7,670 nt of DNA from Spirochaetaceae bacterium (lineage in GTDB: Bacteria; Spirochaetota; Spirochaetia; SZUA-6; Fen-1364). How positions within the stretch are numbered: the first letter of the stretch is position 1; each line of letters starts with the position of its first letter. The translations under genes and the position numbers were made by a program. This document shows, one piece after another, positions 1-6,304 of this stretch. The notes under the pieces are model-generated. The model had not been told where the DNA came from. It searched no databases and worked only from the letters and a program-made list of their open reading frames with translations. The stretch lies in the NCBI GenBank assembly GCA_003141795.1, contig PLNO01000039.1, positions 16,827 to 24,496 of the forward strand, given 5' to 3'.

Positions 1-874
1 ACTCCGCCTCACCCACGGGTCCAGGGACGTCTTCCACATTGCGCCCGATGAGCGCCGCCGTTTCGCCCATGAACGCGCGCGCCGTCGGATTCACGTCGAC
101 GATCCGATCCCACGCATCCAGCACGAGAACTCCGTCCGTCATGCTCTCCACGAGGAAGTGCCGCGCAACGGGCACCACGTCGAGCAACTGGAAGCGACGC
201 ATGCCGGTGATGATGAGGATCCCCGTGATCGCGAACCCGACGGGGGGAAGGTCGAAGCCCGGCCACGGGCTGATCGACAGTACGTAGAAGGTCGAGAAAA
301 TCCAGGGGACGAGCAATCCGACCAGGAGCACCACGGTCTGACCGATGAACATCCTCTGGGCCCGCCACGCGGCGCGTCCGAGAACCAGAGCGGCCAGGAC
401 GCCCAGCGCGGCGTAGTACGCCACGGCGACGTAGAACCATGGTCCGTGACCGTAGATGAGGAGATGGGAACCGTGCACGGGACTGGGCGTGATGGTCGTC
501 CAGATCAGGCCGTGCCTTCTGTGCGTTATCGCGAGCGCCAGCGTCACGGCAGGGATGAGCCACAGCGCGGCGCCCTGCCACCATGACAGCCTCCAGGAGG
601 TCTTGCGATAACGGAGGGCGAAGAGGAGGAAGAGGGGCGCCACGTTGACCGAGCCCACGTAGGTGAGCATCCCGAAGAAAACCTTTCGCTCGACTCCGAC
701 GACCGCTGACTCGAGGCCCGAGGCGATTGTCCAGATGAAAACCGCACACATCATGAGGGAGAACTCGACGGCTCCCGGAATGGCACGGCGTCGCCAGCCC
801 ATGATCACGACAACGATCGCCACAAAGGCCGCGATGAAGGTGACGATGGCAGGCGGGGTGAGCACGAAATTCAC
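1..874 (-). CDS. 7TM sensor protein with PAS domain, probably a histidine kinase (partial, C-terminus outside window)
   Basis: This is the N-terminal 291 residues of a membrane sensor that runs off the left edge with no stop. I translated it by hand. Seven hydrophobic stretches lie at about residues 7-28, 33-53, 64-90, 97-118, 142-165, 172-195 and 204-225. A soluble segment from about 232 onward reads like a PAS domain (SMTDGVLVLDAWDRIVDVNP, then the MGETAALIGRNVEDV region). The loop motif HGLIW after helix 4 is typical of the N-terminal 7TM module found in histidine kinases and some diguanylate cyclases. The GTG start at 874 is preferred because GAGGAGG lies five bases upstream; an in-frame ATG at 910 has no good ribosome site. 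The output domain is not visible, so kinase is an inference from the family. The gene follows the 56-aa zinc-ribbon gene by 155 bases on the same strand, and I found no convincing promoter of its own. Confidence 0.82.
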   Translation of the reverse strand, partial: MNFVLTPPAIVTFIAAFVAIVVVIMGWRRRAIPGAVEFSLMMCAVFIWTIASGLESAVVGVERKVFFGMLTYVGSVNVAPLFLLFALRYRKTSWRLSWWQGAALWLIPAVTLALAITHRRHGLIWTTITPSPVHGSHLLIYGHGPWFYVAVAYYAALGVLAALVLGRAAWRAQRMFIGQTVVLLVGLLVPWIFSTFYVLSISPWPGFDLPPVGFAITGILIITGMRRFQLLDVVPVARHFLVESMTDGVLVLDAWDRIVDVNPTARAFMGETAALIGRNVEDVPGPVGEAE

Positions 875-879
875 TCCAT

Positions 880-886
880 CCTCCTC
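880..886 (-). promoter_or_regulatory. Shine-Dalgarno site that fixes the sensor start at GTG 874
   Basis: GAGGAGG on the minus strand ends five bases before GTG 874. It supports this GTG over the in-frame ATG at 910, which would add 12 residues (MAAAQDRTEEDG) of non-membrane sequence. Confidence 0.7.
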
Positions 887-1029
887 AGTACGGTCCTGAG
901 CAGCGGCCATTCCCGTCGGACCGGTGGAGCGACTGTACCCATAAAGAATACCGTTTTCCCCTCCGGAACGGCGAGAGGCGCGGAAGAGGCCTCAGAGAGA
1001 TGCGTAGTGACGGGGAGCCCGCCGGCAGC

Positions 1030-1200
1030 TCAACGCTGTTTGCGGAAGATATCTCCGTAGAGCTTGTCGGCGCACTCGGGGCAGATCCCGTGACTGATGA
1101 GCGGCTTCGCCTCCGGAGAGACGAGCCCGACGGTACGGATCACCTTGTGGCACTCAGCGCAAACGCAGAGGAGCCCCTCCCTCTTCTGCACTTTCTCCAT
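1030..1200 (-). CDS. Small zinc-ribbon-like protein with SHGICPEC motif (56 aa)
   Basis: A 56-residue protein with two cysteine pairs: C14-A-E-C17 followed by HKVIRTVG, and C40-P-E-C43 inside SHGICPECADKLYGD. A further Cys sits at position 12. The spacing suggests a four-Cys metal site, probably zinc. The same signature, Cys-x2-Cys-K-x-I-R followed by SHGICPEC and a short LY tail, occurs as a C-terminal appendage on bacterial PAS and response-regulator proteins; that comparison is from memory. Here it stands alone, and the linker between the pairs is short (22 residues), lacking the Trp-containing segment I expect in the fused forms. The ATG at 1200 follows GGGGAGGGG at 1204-1212, and a consensus promoter lies just upstream. 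It precedes the PAS-bearing sensor on the same strand, so a signalling partnership is plausible. Molecular function is unknown. Confidence 0.8.
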   Translation of the reverse strand: MEKVQKREGLLCVCAECHKVIRTVGLVSPEAKPLISHGICPECADKLYGDIFRKQR

Positions 1201-1229
1201 CGTCCCCTCCCCAGAGAAAAATCACAGGG

Positions 1230-1258
1230 AGTATGAGCAGGCGGAGAAGATTTGTCAA
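1230..1258 (-). promoter_or_regulatory. Sigma-70-type promoter of the zinc-ribbon gene
   Basis: On the minus strand, TTGACA (1258-1253) and CATACT (1235-1230) are separated by exactly 17 bases. The -35 matches the consensus fully and the -10 matches at four of six positions. Transcription would start near 1223, giving a leader of about 22 bases that contains the GGGGAGGGG ribosome site. This suggests the small gene, and perhaps the sensor after it, is transcribed separately from the acyltransferase. Confidence 0.65.
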
Positions 1259-1296
1259 ACCCCCCTCGCCCTGATTCCTCATGCACGGGGACGCCG

Positions 1297-2712
1297 TCAA
1301 ACACTCCGGTTGGCGCTCTCAGCGACGGCGCGGAAGCTCTCCAGGATCTCGTGGGTGAGGGAGTCCACGGCGCGCCGTCGGTTGCGTCCGTACTGCTCCC
1401 AGCGCTGGGAGATCCTGACCGGCTCGTTGACCACGATGCGCGCGGTCTTGCGGAAGGGATTGACCCTGCCGGACACATTGCCTCCCTTCAGCCTGTTCAC
1501 GACGTCCCGGAGGTTGGTGACAGCCTCCACGAACCTGTCGAAGCTCGAAGCGGGCTGGACGTAATCGACGCGGATGTATTCCAGCACGTCGACGAGCTCC
1601 ATGTGACGGAGACAGAGCCACGCTTCCTGCGCGACCCTGTCGGCCATCCCGGAGGCGAGTGCACTCAGCGCCGACGGATCGGGGATGTCGTCCCTGCACT
1701 CACGGAGGAAACCTGTCTGGCGGATGGACAGGACGCGCTGGACGAAATCCCCCTTGGGCGCGAGGTGCAGCTGCGCTTCGCACACTCCGAGAGCCGCCTC
1801 GCACACCCCGCGCAGTCGCGCCTGGAGACCGTCCGCGGACTGCTCGTCGGGGAAAACGGGGAAATCCACACCGTAGAACCGCGCGTAGAAGTCCTCCGCG
1901 AGGTCGAGGATGCACCGCGTCGCCCGCATGATGCGGACGTGGATCTTCTCCCGGTCCGGCAGATCAGGGGGAACGCGCGGGCGCACGGCGGTCCCCGACA
2001 ACCCCTCCACGGGGAGCAAACCGCATTCGCGCTCGATTTTCCCCAGCAGTCGAAGCAGCCCGGGCCAATCACCCTCGTCATAATGATAGCTCGTGCAGAC
2101 GGGGACGATCACGACGTCCTCGGTCCTTGCCTGCTTCTTCAGGTCCTCCATGCACCAGAAGGCGAGCTGCGCGGTTCCGGATTCGAGGGCCGCGACGCGC
2201 TCGTTGTGGTAGGTGACCTGCCCTTCCGGAGCCAGGGCAATGGGATGCGGCTTGTCGGTGAGGTAGCGCCGCAGCGTACCGATGCTCTCCGAATGGTAAC
2301 GCCCCGGGAAAACGGAGATTGCACCGATGAGGGGGAGCAGGTGTTTCAGGAACTGCCCGGACCATTCGGGAACATCGCGGCCATAGAGCATGTAGCCGCG
2401 GGCGGGCCTACGCAGCGGCATGCCCAGGCGCCGAGCCTCGCGGTTCACCAGCCCGCACATGAGACGGAAGACCAGGGTCCCGTCCTCCACTCCGGGGTGG
2501 CGGAAGGCGACGAGGACCCGGGCCCGTCCGTCCTGCATCTCCCGGTAGGCGTCGACGAGCCGCTCCATGTGGAGGCAGGTCTCCCGCCGAATGCGGTTTC
2601 CCAATCGGACGTACAGCCACGACACGGGGCGGGCGGCGTGGAGGAGCCAGGGGTTCTTCGCAGGCGGGAGGAACTCCAGCCCGGGGCGCACGTGGGGAGG
2701 GATCTTTTGCAT
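1297..2712 (-). CDS. PlsC-type lysophospholipid/glycerol acyltransferase family protein with long C-terminal extension
   Basis: About 471 residues from ATG 2712. The N-terminal part has the acyltransferase blocks in order: HPGVED (HX4D, H72 and D77), FPGR near 135-138 (glycerophosphate-binding block), APEGQ near 161-165 (PEG block), and IVPVC near 202-206. PlsC-family enzymes transfer an acyl chain to a lysophospholipid or related alcohol at the membrane. The true substrate is unknown. The last 220 residues or so have no motif I recognise and look mostly helical, so the protein is about twice the size of a minimal PlsC. The frame stays open to an ATG at 2778, but that lies inside the terminator hairpin. 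ATG 2721 overlaps the -10 box of a well-spaced promoter that would start transcription almost at 2712. The start is therefore placed at 2712, with 2721 as the alternative. No transmembrane anchor is obvious. Confidence 0.8.
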   Translation of the reverse strand: MQKIPPHVRPGLEFLPPAKNPWLLHAARPVSWLYVRLGNRIRRETCLHMERLVDAYREMQDGRARVLVAFRHPGVEDGTLVFRLMCGLVNREARRLGMPLRRPARGYMLYGRDVPEWSGQFLKHLLPLIGAISVFPGRYHSESIGTLRRYLTDKPHPIALAPEGQVTYHNERVAALESGTAQLAFWCMEDLKKQARTEDVVIVPVCTSYHYDEGDWPGLLRLLGKIERECGLLPVEGLSGTAVRPRVPPDLPDREKIHVRIMRATRCILDLAEDFYARFYGVDFPVFPDEQSADGLQARLRGVCEAALGVCEAQLHLAPKGDFVQRVLSIRQTGFLRECRDDIPDPSALSALASGMADRVAQEAWLCLRHMELVDVLEYIRVDYVQPASSFDRFVEAVTNLRDVVNRLKGGNVSGRVNPFRKTARIVVNEPVRISQRWEQYGRNRRRAVDSLTHEILESFRAVAESANRSV

Positions 2713-2719
2713 GGTTCGC

Positions 2720-2748
2720 ATTCTACCACGGCCGCACAGTACCGGCAA
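2720..2748 (-). promoter_or_regulatory. Candidate promoter of the acyltransferase giving a leaderless mRNA
   Basis: On the minus strand, TTGCCG (2748-2743, four of six matches) and TAGAAT (2725-2720, five of six) are 17 bases apart. The -10 box ends seven bases before ATG 2712, so the predicted transcription start falls on or next to the start codon. There is no Shine-Dalgarno site. The -35 box shares two bases with the T-tract of the upstream operon's terminator. Confidence 0.55.
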
Positions 2749-2780
2749 AAAAATGGCGGCGTCCGATGGCGCCGCCATTT
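2747..2780 (-). terminator. Intrinsic terminator of the ABC importer operon
   Basis: Perfect 11-bp inverted repeat: AAATGGCGGCG (2780-2770 on the minus strand) pairs with CGCCGCCATTT (2761-2751) around an 8-base loop. On the minus strand it is followed by an unbroken T run (2753-2747), part of which can also be counted in the stem. It lies 21 bases after the stop codon of the solute-binding protein gene. It separates the importer operon from the acyltransferase gene on the same strand. Confidence 0.93.
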
Positions 2781-2801
2781 CCGGTCATGAGGACTGCTGC
2801 G

Positions 2802-4109
2802 TCAGGGCGCCGAGTCCTTGAAAATTTTGTCCGCCTGCGTCTGCAATGCGACAAGTGTCGCGTCGACATCCCCGCCGTCGAGGATCTTGCTGTACGCGGA
2901 GTTCACGGCATCCCGTACGAGGTCATAGCCCGCGTAGGGCGGCTCCGACTTCAGCGTGGAGGTCGAAAGGATCGACCATGCGGCGGCGAACCTCGGGTCG
3001 GCGTCCAGCATGTCCTTGATGAGCGGTTCGGCGGACTTGCGCACGGGGAAGTACTTGGAGACGTGCGCCCACTGCGCCTGCTGCCGGGGCTCGGAGAACC
3101 ACTTGATGAAGAGCCACGCGGCGAGCTGCTTCTGGGGCGTGGACTTCGTGATGCTGACGCTCGCACCATACAGGTCCATCGCGGGTGACGCGGTGGCCGT
3201 GCTCTGCGGAAGCGGTGCGACGGTCCAATCGAAGGGTCCGTTCTTGTTCGCTTTCACGGCGGTTGCATAGTAGCCCAGTCCCGAGGTGGAGCTGGTGGTG
3301 AAGGCGACGAGGCCATTGCCGAAATCTGTCTGGTCGTCGTATTTCTTGGGGATCTTCCGCACGACGCCCTGCTTCAGGAGCTTCTGCATGAAGAGCATCG
3401 AATCCTTCATCTGCGGGGTGACGAAGGTGTAACCCTTCCCGTCTGCCCGGCCGATATCTCCGCCGCGGGAGACGACGAACGCGAACACGTGCGAGGCGTC
3501 CAGGTTGTCCACTGCGTAGCCGTACGTGCCTTTGGCCGGATTGGTGACCTTCGCGCAATCGGCGGCGAACTCATCCCATGTCTTCGGGGGTGTGTTGATG
3601 CCGACCGACTTCAACAGGTTGAGGTTGACGTACATGACCTCGATCGACCGGTTGGGGGGGAAGCCCAGACGCCTCCCGCCGAACTGCGCGTTGACGTCCT
3701 GGCTGATGAAGCCCTCGAAGAAGTCCCCCAGATCCTTACCGAGGCCCCATTTGGGGTCCCTGACGTACGGGTTCATGTCGGCCAGAACGTCGTTCACCGC
3801 GTACATGGCGGACTGGTTCTGATAGGCGACCACCAGCTCGGGCGGGTTGTGCGCGGCGATGGCCGACACCATCTTGTTGTAGATCTGATCGTAGGGGCCG
3901 GCGTATTCCCCCTTCACGGTGATCTTCCATTGGTTGCTGGCGTTGAAATCAGCGATCATCTTCTGCATCGCATCACCGTTCGGTCCCGAATGCTGGAACC
4001 AGTAGGTGATCGTCGCTCCCGTTGGATCCACCCCGGCAAGCGCTGTGCCCTGTCCGAAGACGACGAGCGCAGCCAGGAGAAGCGACACAATGAGCAGAGC
4101 CTTTCTCAT
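2802..4109 (-). CDS. ABC transporter extracellular solute-binding protein (CUT1, UgpB/MalE-like)
   Basis: A 435-residue secreted binding protein of the family-1 solute-binding fold, which captures the ligand outside the inner membrane and delivers it to the two permeases encoded just upstream. Residues 1-25 form a signal peptide (MRK, a hydrophobic core, then ALA before G26), consistent with signal peptidase I cleavage. No lipobox cysteine is present. Family hallmarks are the GFPPNRSIEVMYVN segment (149-162), TPPKTWDEF (173-181), the YGASVSITKSTPQKQ region (314-328) and YFPVRKSAEP (353-362). The last two resemble glycerol-3-phosphate (UgpB-type) binders more than maltose binders, but I cannot align the ligand residues confidently, so the substrate stays open. 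The ATG is fixed by a strong AAAGGAGGT. It is the last gene of the operon, 30 bases after the MalG-like permease, and a terminator follows. Confidence 0.93.
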   Translation of the reverse strand: MRKALLIVSLLLAALVVFGQGTALAGVDPTGATITYWFQHSGPNGDAMQKMIADFNASNQWKITVKGEYAGPYDQIYNKMVSAIAAHNPPELVVAYQNQSAMYAVNDVLADMNPYVRDPKWGLGKDLGDFFEGFISQDVNAQFGGRRLGFPPNRSIEVMYVNLNLLKSVGINTPPKTWDEFAADCAKVTNPAKGTYGYAVDNLDASHVFAFVVSRGGDIGRADGKGYTFVTPQMKDSMLFMQKLLKQGVVRKIPKKYDDQTDFGNGLVAFTTSSTSGLGYYATAVKANKNGPFDWTVAPLPQSTATASPAMDLYGASVSITKSTPQKQLAAWLFIKWFSEPRQQAQWAHVSKYFPVRKSAEPLIKDMLDADPRFAAAWSILSTSTLKSEPPYAGYDLVRDAVNSAYSKILDGGDVDATLVALQTQADKIFKDSAP

Positions 4110-4114
4110 ACACG

Positions 4115-4123
4115 ACCTCCTTT
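4115..4123 (-). promoter_or_regulatory. Near-perfect Shine-Dalgarno site for the solute-binding protein
   Basis: AAAGGAGGT on the minus strand ends five bases before ATG 4109. It is the strongest ribosome site in the window. This fits the usual need for excess binding protein over permeases within one operon, and contrasts with the absent site of the first gene in the same operon. Confidence 0.8.
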
Positions 4124-4139
4124 GAAACAGTACAGAGAA

Positions 4140-4997
4140 TTACCCCTTGATGCCACTCCGCGCTATCGCCTCGGTGAACTGCTTCTGGGCGAAGAAGTAC
4201 AGGACCACCACGGGGATGATGGCGATCATCGCGCCGGCCATGCGCAGCTGGTTCTGCGGTCCGGCCTCCGTGATGAACGACGTCAGCCCCACGGTGAGCG
4301 GCCGCCACCGTTGCGTGCGCGTGGCCACCAGGGGCCACTGCAGTGAGTTCCACGAGCCGATGAAGGCGAGGAAGGCCACGGTGAAAAGAGGAGCACCGGA
4401 GAGCGGCAGCACGATGGAGAAGAACGACCGCGCATGGCCGGCGCCGTCCATGCGCGCGCTCTCCAGCAGCTCGTTGGGCAGCTGGGAGAAGAACTGCCGC
4501 AGGAGGAAGATGTAGAACGCGCTCGCCATGAAGGGGACCGTGAGACCTGCGAGAGTGTCGTACCATCCGAAGCGCGTTATCTCGATGAAGTTGGGGATGA
4601 GATACACGCTGTCGGGAATGATCAGTGTCGCGATGAACACGGCGAAAATGGCGCGCGACCCGAAAAAGCGCATCTTGGCGAAAGCATAGGCGGCGAGGGA
4701 CGAGGTCACCATCACCCCTGCCACGGTGACGGCCGCGGTGACGACGCTGTTGCGGAAGTACAGGCTGAAGCTCGCATCCGTCCACGCCGTCAGGTAGTTC
4801 ACCCACTGGGGAACGACGGGCCAGAACTCGGGACTGAAGGGAACGGGGCTGACCCTCGTGATCGTTTCCCCGATGGTTTTCAGGGACGTGCTCAGCATGT
4901 AGAGGAACGGCAGGAGGCACACGAAGGCGCCGAGAACCAGGAGGGTTGTCGCGAATACCCCACCGGCAGTGGGCCGCGGCTTCGGGCGCTGGCTCAT
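4140..4997 (-). CDS. ABC transporter permease, MalG/UgpE-like (CUT1)
   Basis: A 285-residue inner-membrane permease of normal length. Six hydrophobic segments are visible, at about 15-38, 83-107, 113-135, 148-168, 202-222 and 253-272. The cytoplasmic EAA loop, which docks on the ATPase, is at about 176-199: ELLESARMDGAGHARSFF, then IVLPL, with the invariant Gly in DGAG. The C-terminus QKQFTEAIARSGIKG matches the conserved tail of MalG/UgpE-type subunits. The ATG at 4997 lies three bases after the MalF-like stop, with a GGGGA sequence seven bases upstream, so the two permeases are tightly coupled and probably form a heterodimer. TAA at 4140 is followed by the binding protein gene. Confidence 0.93.
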   Translation of the reverse strand: MSQRPKPRPTAGGVFATTLLVLGAFVCLLPFLYMLSTSLKTIGETITRVSPVPFSPEFWPVVPQWVNYLTAWTDASFSLYFRNSVVTAAVTVAGVMVTSSLAAYAFAKMRFFGSRAIFAVFIATLIIPDSVYLIPNFIEITRFGWYDTLAGLTVPFMASAFYIFLLRQFFSQLPNELLESARMDGAGHARSFFSIVLPLSGAPLFTVAFLAFIGSWNSLQWPLVATRTQRWRPLTVGLTSFITEAGPQNQLRMAGAMIAIIPVVVLYFFAQKQFTEAIARSGIKG

Positions 4998-5000
4998 CCC

Positions 5001-6191
5001 TCAGTCCCCGTACGTGACGGAACGTTCCGTCGATCGCTGCTGGAGGATGGTCAGACCGAGAACGATCACGAACAGGAGCAGGGAGATTGCAGAGGCGTAC
5101 CCCATGTTTCCCTTGCGGAACGCAGCGAAGAAGATGGAGACGCTCACCGGATCCACGGTGCCGGATGCCGCGGAGTTGCGCAGGACGTAGAGATGGGTGA
5201 ATGCCTTGAACGTCCCGATGACCCCGAGAAGCGAAAGGAAGTAGGTGGTCGGCGACAGCAGCGGCACCGTGATGGAGAAGAAGCTGCGCAGCCTGCTCGC
5301 CCCGTCCACCTCGGCGGCCTCGTAGAGCTGCCGGGGAATCTCGCCCAGCCCGTTCATGTAGATAAGCGCGTAGTACCCGATGAAGACCCACCAGCTGTAG
5401 AAGATGATGGAGACAAGCGCGAGGCTCGGGCCCTGCGCCCATTCCGCCCAGTACATCGTGATCACCCCTGTGGCTGGCGAGGGGTTCGCGCCGAAGAGGA
5501 GCGGGATGATGCCCTTGGGCTCCTGCAGCCACTGCAAAGGGGCCGAGCCGAAGAGCTTCATCACCTGGTTGGCGAACGAATCGGGCCGCAAGGAGAAGAG
5601 CAGCTCGAATATGGCGGCAGTTGCCACCGTGGGCGCTATGTAGGGCGTCAGGGAGATCACGCGGAAGGCCTGCTTGCCCCGCCGCATGCGCCGGCTGAGA
5701 AGGACGGCAAGGAGGAGCCCGCCGACGAGCTGCATGGGCACCGTGAGCACGCAGTACCAGATCGTCACCCTGATGGAGTCGAAGACCTCTTTGTCACCCT
5801 GGGAGGCCAGGTACGGAAGGGCGATCACGCATCCGGCCACCGAACAGAGCAGAAGCGCCACGCCGGCTGCAAGACGGCCGCGGGAACCCGATCTGAGGAG
5901 CGCTGCGGCGCCAACGATGCCCCCTACTGACGCGAGGAACGCCAGAAGAGCGACGGGGCTCTGGCCGAAGAGCACGGCGTAGTTTCCCAGCCCGTAGAAG
6001 CTCCCGCGGGCGAGGCGCCATTTGAAGAGACTGACGTACAGGGTGAAGAACACGGGGAAGATGCCGAAGACACCGATGATGAGCGCGGACGGGCTGACAA
6101 AAAGGTAGGCCGTCAAAGTATCGCGGAGCCGTCTCCGCGCTTGGCGAGGCCGCACGGATCCCCGAACTTCCCATGGCCGCGAACCGCTCAT
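5001..6191 (-). CDS. ABC transporter permease, MalF/UgpA-like, with extra membrane hairpin (CUT1)
   Basis: A 396-residue inner-membrane permease, about 100 residues longer than a typical UgpA/MalF-type subunit of roughly 290-300. The EAA loop is intact at about 287-312: RQLYEAAEVDGASRLRSFF, then ITVPLL. Helix 1 is at about 27-56, followed by the conserved FYGLGNYAVLF. About 60 residues then intervene (77-136), holding two extra hydrophobic segments (about 78-98 and 107-128) joined by the basic turn RSGSRGR. After that the canonical region resumes at VFDSIRVTIWYCVLTVP. The periplasmic loop near 201-255 is also enlarged. The extra helix pair preserves topology under the positive-inside rule. 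It is the first gene of the operon. ATG 6191 has no Shine-Dalgarno site, but a promoter sits immediately upstream. Confidence 0.9.
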   Translation of the reverse strand: MSGSRPWEVRGSVRPRQARRRLRDTLTAYLFVSPSALIIGVFGIFPVFFTLYVSLFKWRLARGSFYGLGNYAVLFGQSPVALLAFLASVGGIVGAAALLRSGSRGRLAAGVALLLCSVAGCVIALPYLASQGDKEVFDSIRVTIWYCVLTVPMQLVGGLLLAVLLSRRMRRGKQAFRVISLTPYIAPTVATAAIFELLFSLRPDSFANQVMKLFGSAPLQWLQEPKGIIPLLFGANPSPATGVITMYWAEWAQGPSLALVSIIFYSWWVFIGYYALIYMNGLGEIPRQLYEAAEVDGASRLRSFFSITVPLLSPTTYFLSLLGVIGTFKAFTHLYVLRNSAASGTVDPVSVSIFFAAFRKGNMGYASAISLLLFVIVLGLTILQQRSTERSVTYGD

Positions 6192-6202
6192 AGCTCAGGC
6201 GA

Positions 6203-6231
6203 ATAGTAGGAAGGGCACCCCGGGAAGTCAA
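6203..6231 (-). promoter_or_regulatory. Promoter of the ABC importer operon
   Basis: On the minus strand, TTGACT (6231-6226, five of six matches) and TACTAT (6208-6203, five of six) are 17 bases apart. Transcription would start near 6196, leaving only about five bases before ATG 6191. That is too short for a ribosome site, and none is present. The mRNA would be nearly leaderless. Confidence 0.72.
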
Positions 6232-6270
6232 GGCAAGATTGTGTTAAGAGACGGTTTGCGTTGACATCCC
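6222..6270. repeat. Inverted repeat spanning the two divergent -35 boxes
   Basis: GGGAAGTCAAGGC (6222-6234) and GCGTTGACATCCC (6258-6270) are imperfect inverted copies, matching at 11 of 13 positions and separated by 23 bases. Six positions of each arm are the -35 hexamers. The flanking TCCC and GC matches are not explained by promoter consensus. It could be an operator shared by both promoters, or chance extension of two -35 boxes. Confidence 0.4.
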
Positions 6271-6289
6271 CTGGCAATCACCATATGAT
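6261..6289 (+). promoter_or_regulatory. Promoter of the glycosyltransferase gene
   Basis: TTGACA (6261-6266, perfect) and TATGAT (6284-6289, five of six) are separated by exactly 17 bases. The predicted transcription start is near 6296, about nine bases before ATG 6305. The intervening bases contain no purine-rich ribosome site, so the mRNA has at most a very short leader. Confidence 0.8.
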
Positions 6290-6304
6290 CATTTCCTGCC
6301 AAAT

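Noticed and set aside
9..749. Minus-strand open frame of about 246 codons overlapping the sensor
   Set aside because: Arg/Pro-rich shadow. The neighbouring frame gives seven membrane helices and a PAS domain.
908..910. In-frame ATG as the sensor start
   Set aside because: No ribosome site in front of it, whereas GTG 874 has GAGGAGG at ideal spacing right before the first membrane helix.
920..965. AT-richer patch upstream of the sensor as a promoter
   Set aside because: Candidate -10 boxes (TATTCT, TACAGT) have no acceptable -35 box at 16-18 bases, so I could not support it.
986..993. Palindrome GAGGCCTC after the zinc-ribbon gene as a terminator
   Set aside because: No loop and no following T run on either strand. 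An 8-bp palindrome is expected by chance in GC-rich DNA.
2776..2778. ATG as the acyltransferase start
   Set aside because: It lies inside the terminator hairpin of the upstream operon, and the added residues are not part of the acyltransferase fold.
1252..2790. Long plus-strand open frame of about 512 codons opposite the acyltransferase
   Set aside because: It is a mirror of the GC-rich acyltransferase gene. Its translation is low-complexity (rich in Asp, Glu, His, Arg, Pro) with no recognisable domain, while the minus strand has clear PlsC motifs.
3973..5532. Minus-strand open frame of about 519 codons across both permeases and the binding protein start
   Set aside because: It runs through three well-supported genes in another frame and gives Arg/His/Ala-rich sequence without domains.
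4434..5930. Plus-strand open frame of about 498 codons opposite the permeases
   Set aside because: Charged, low-complexity shadow of membrane-protein codons on the opposite strand, with no ribosome site or motif.
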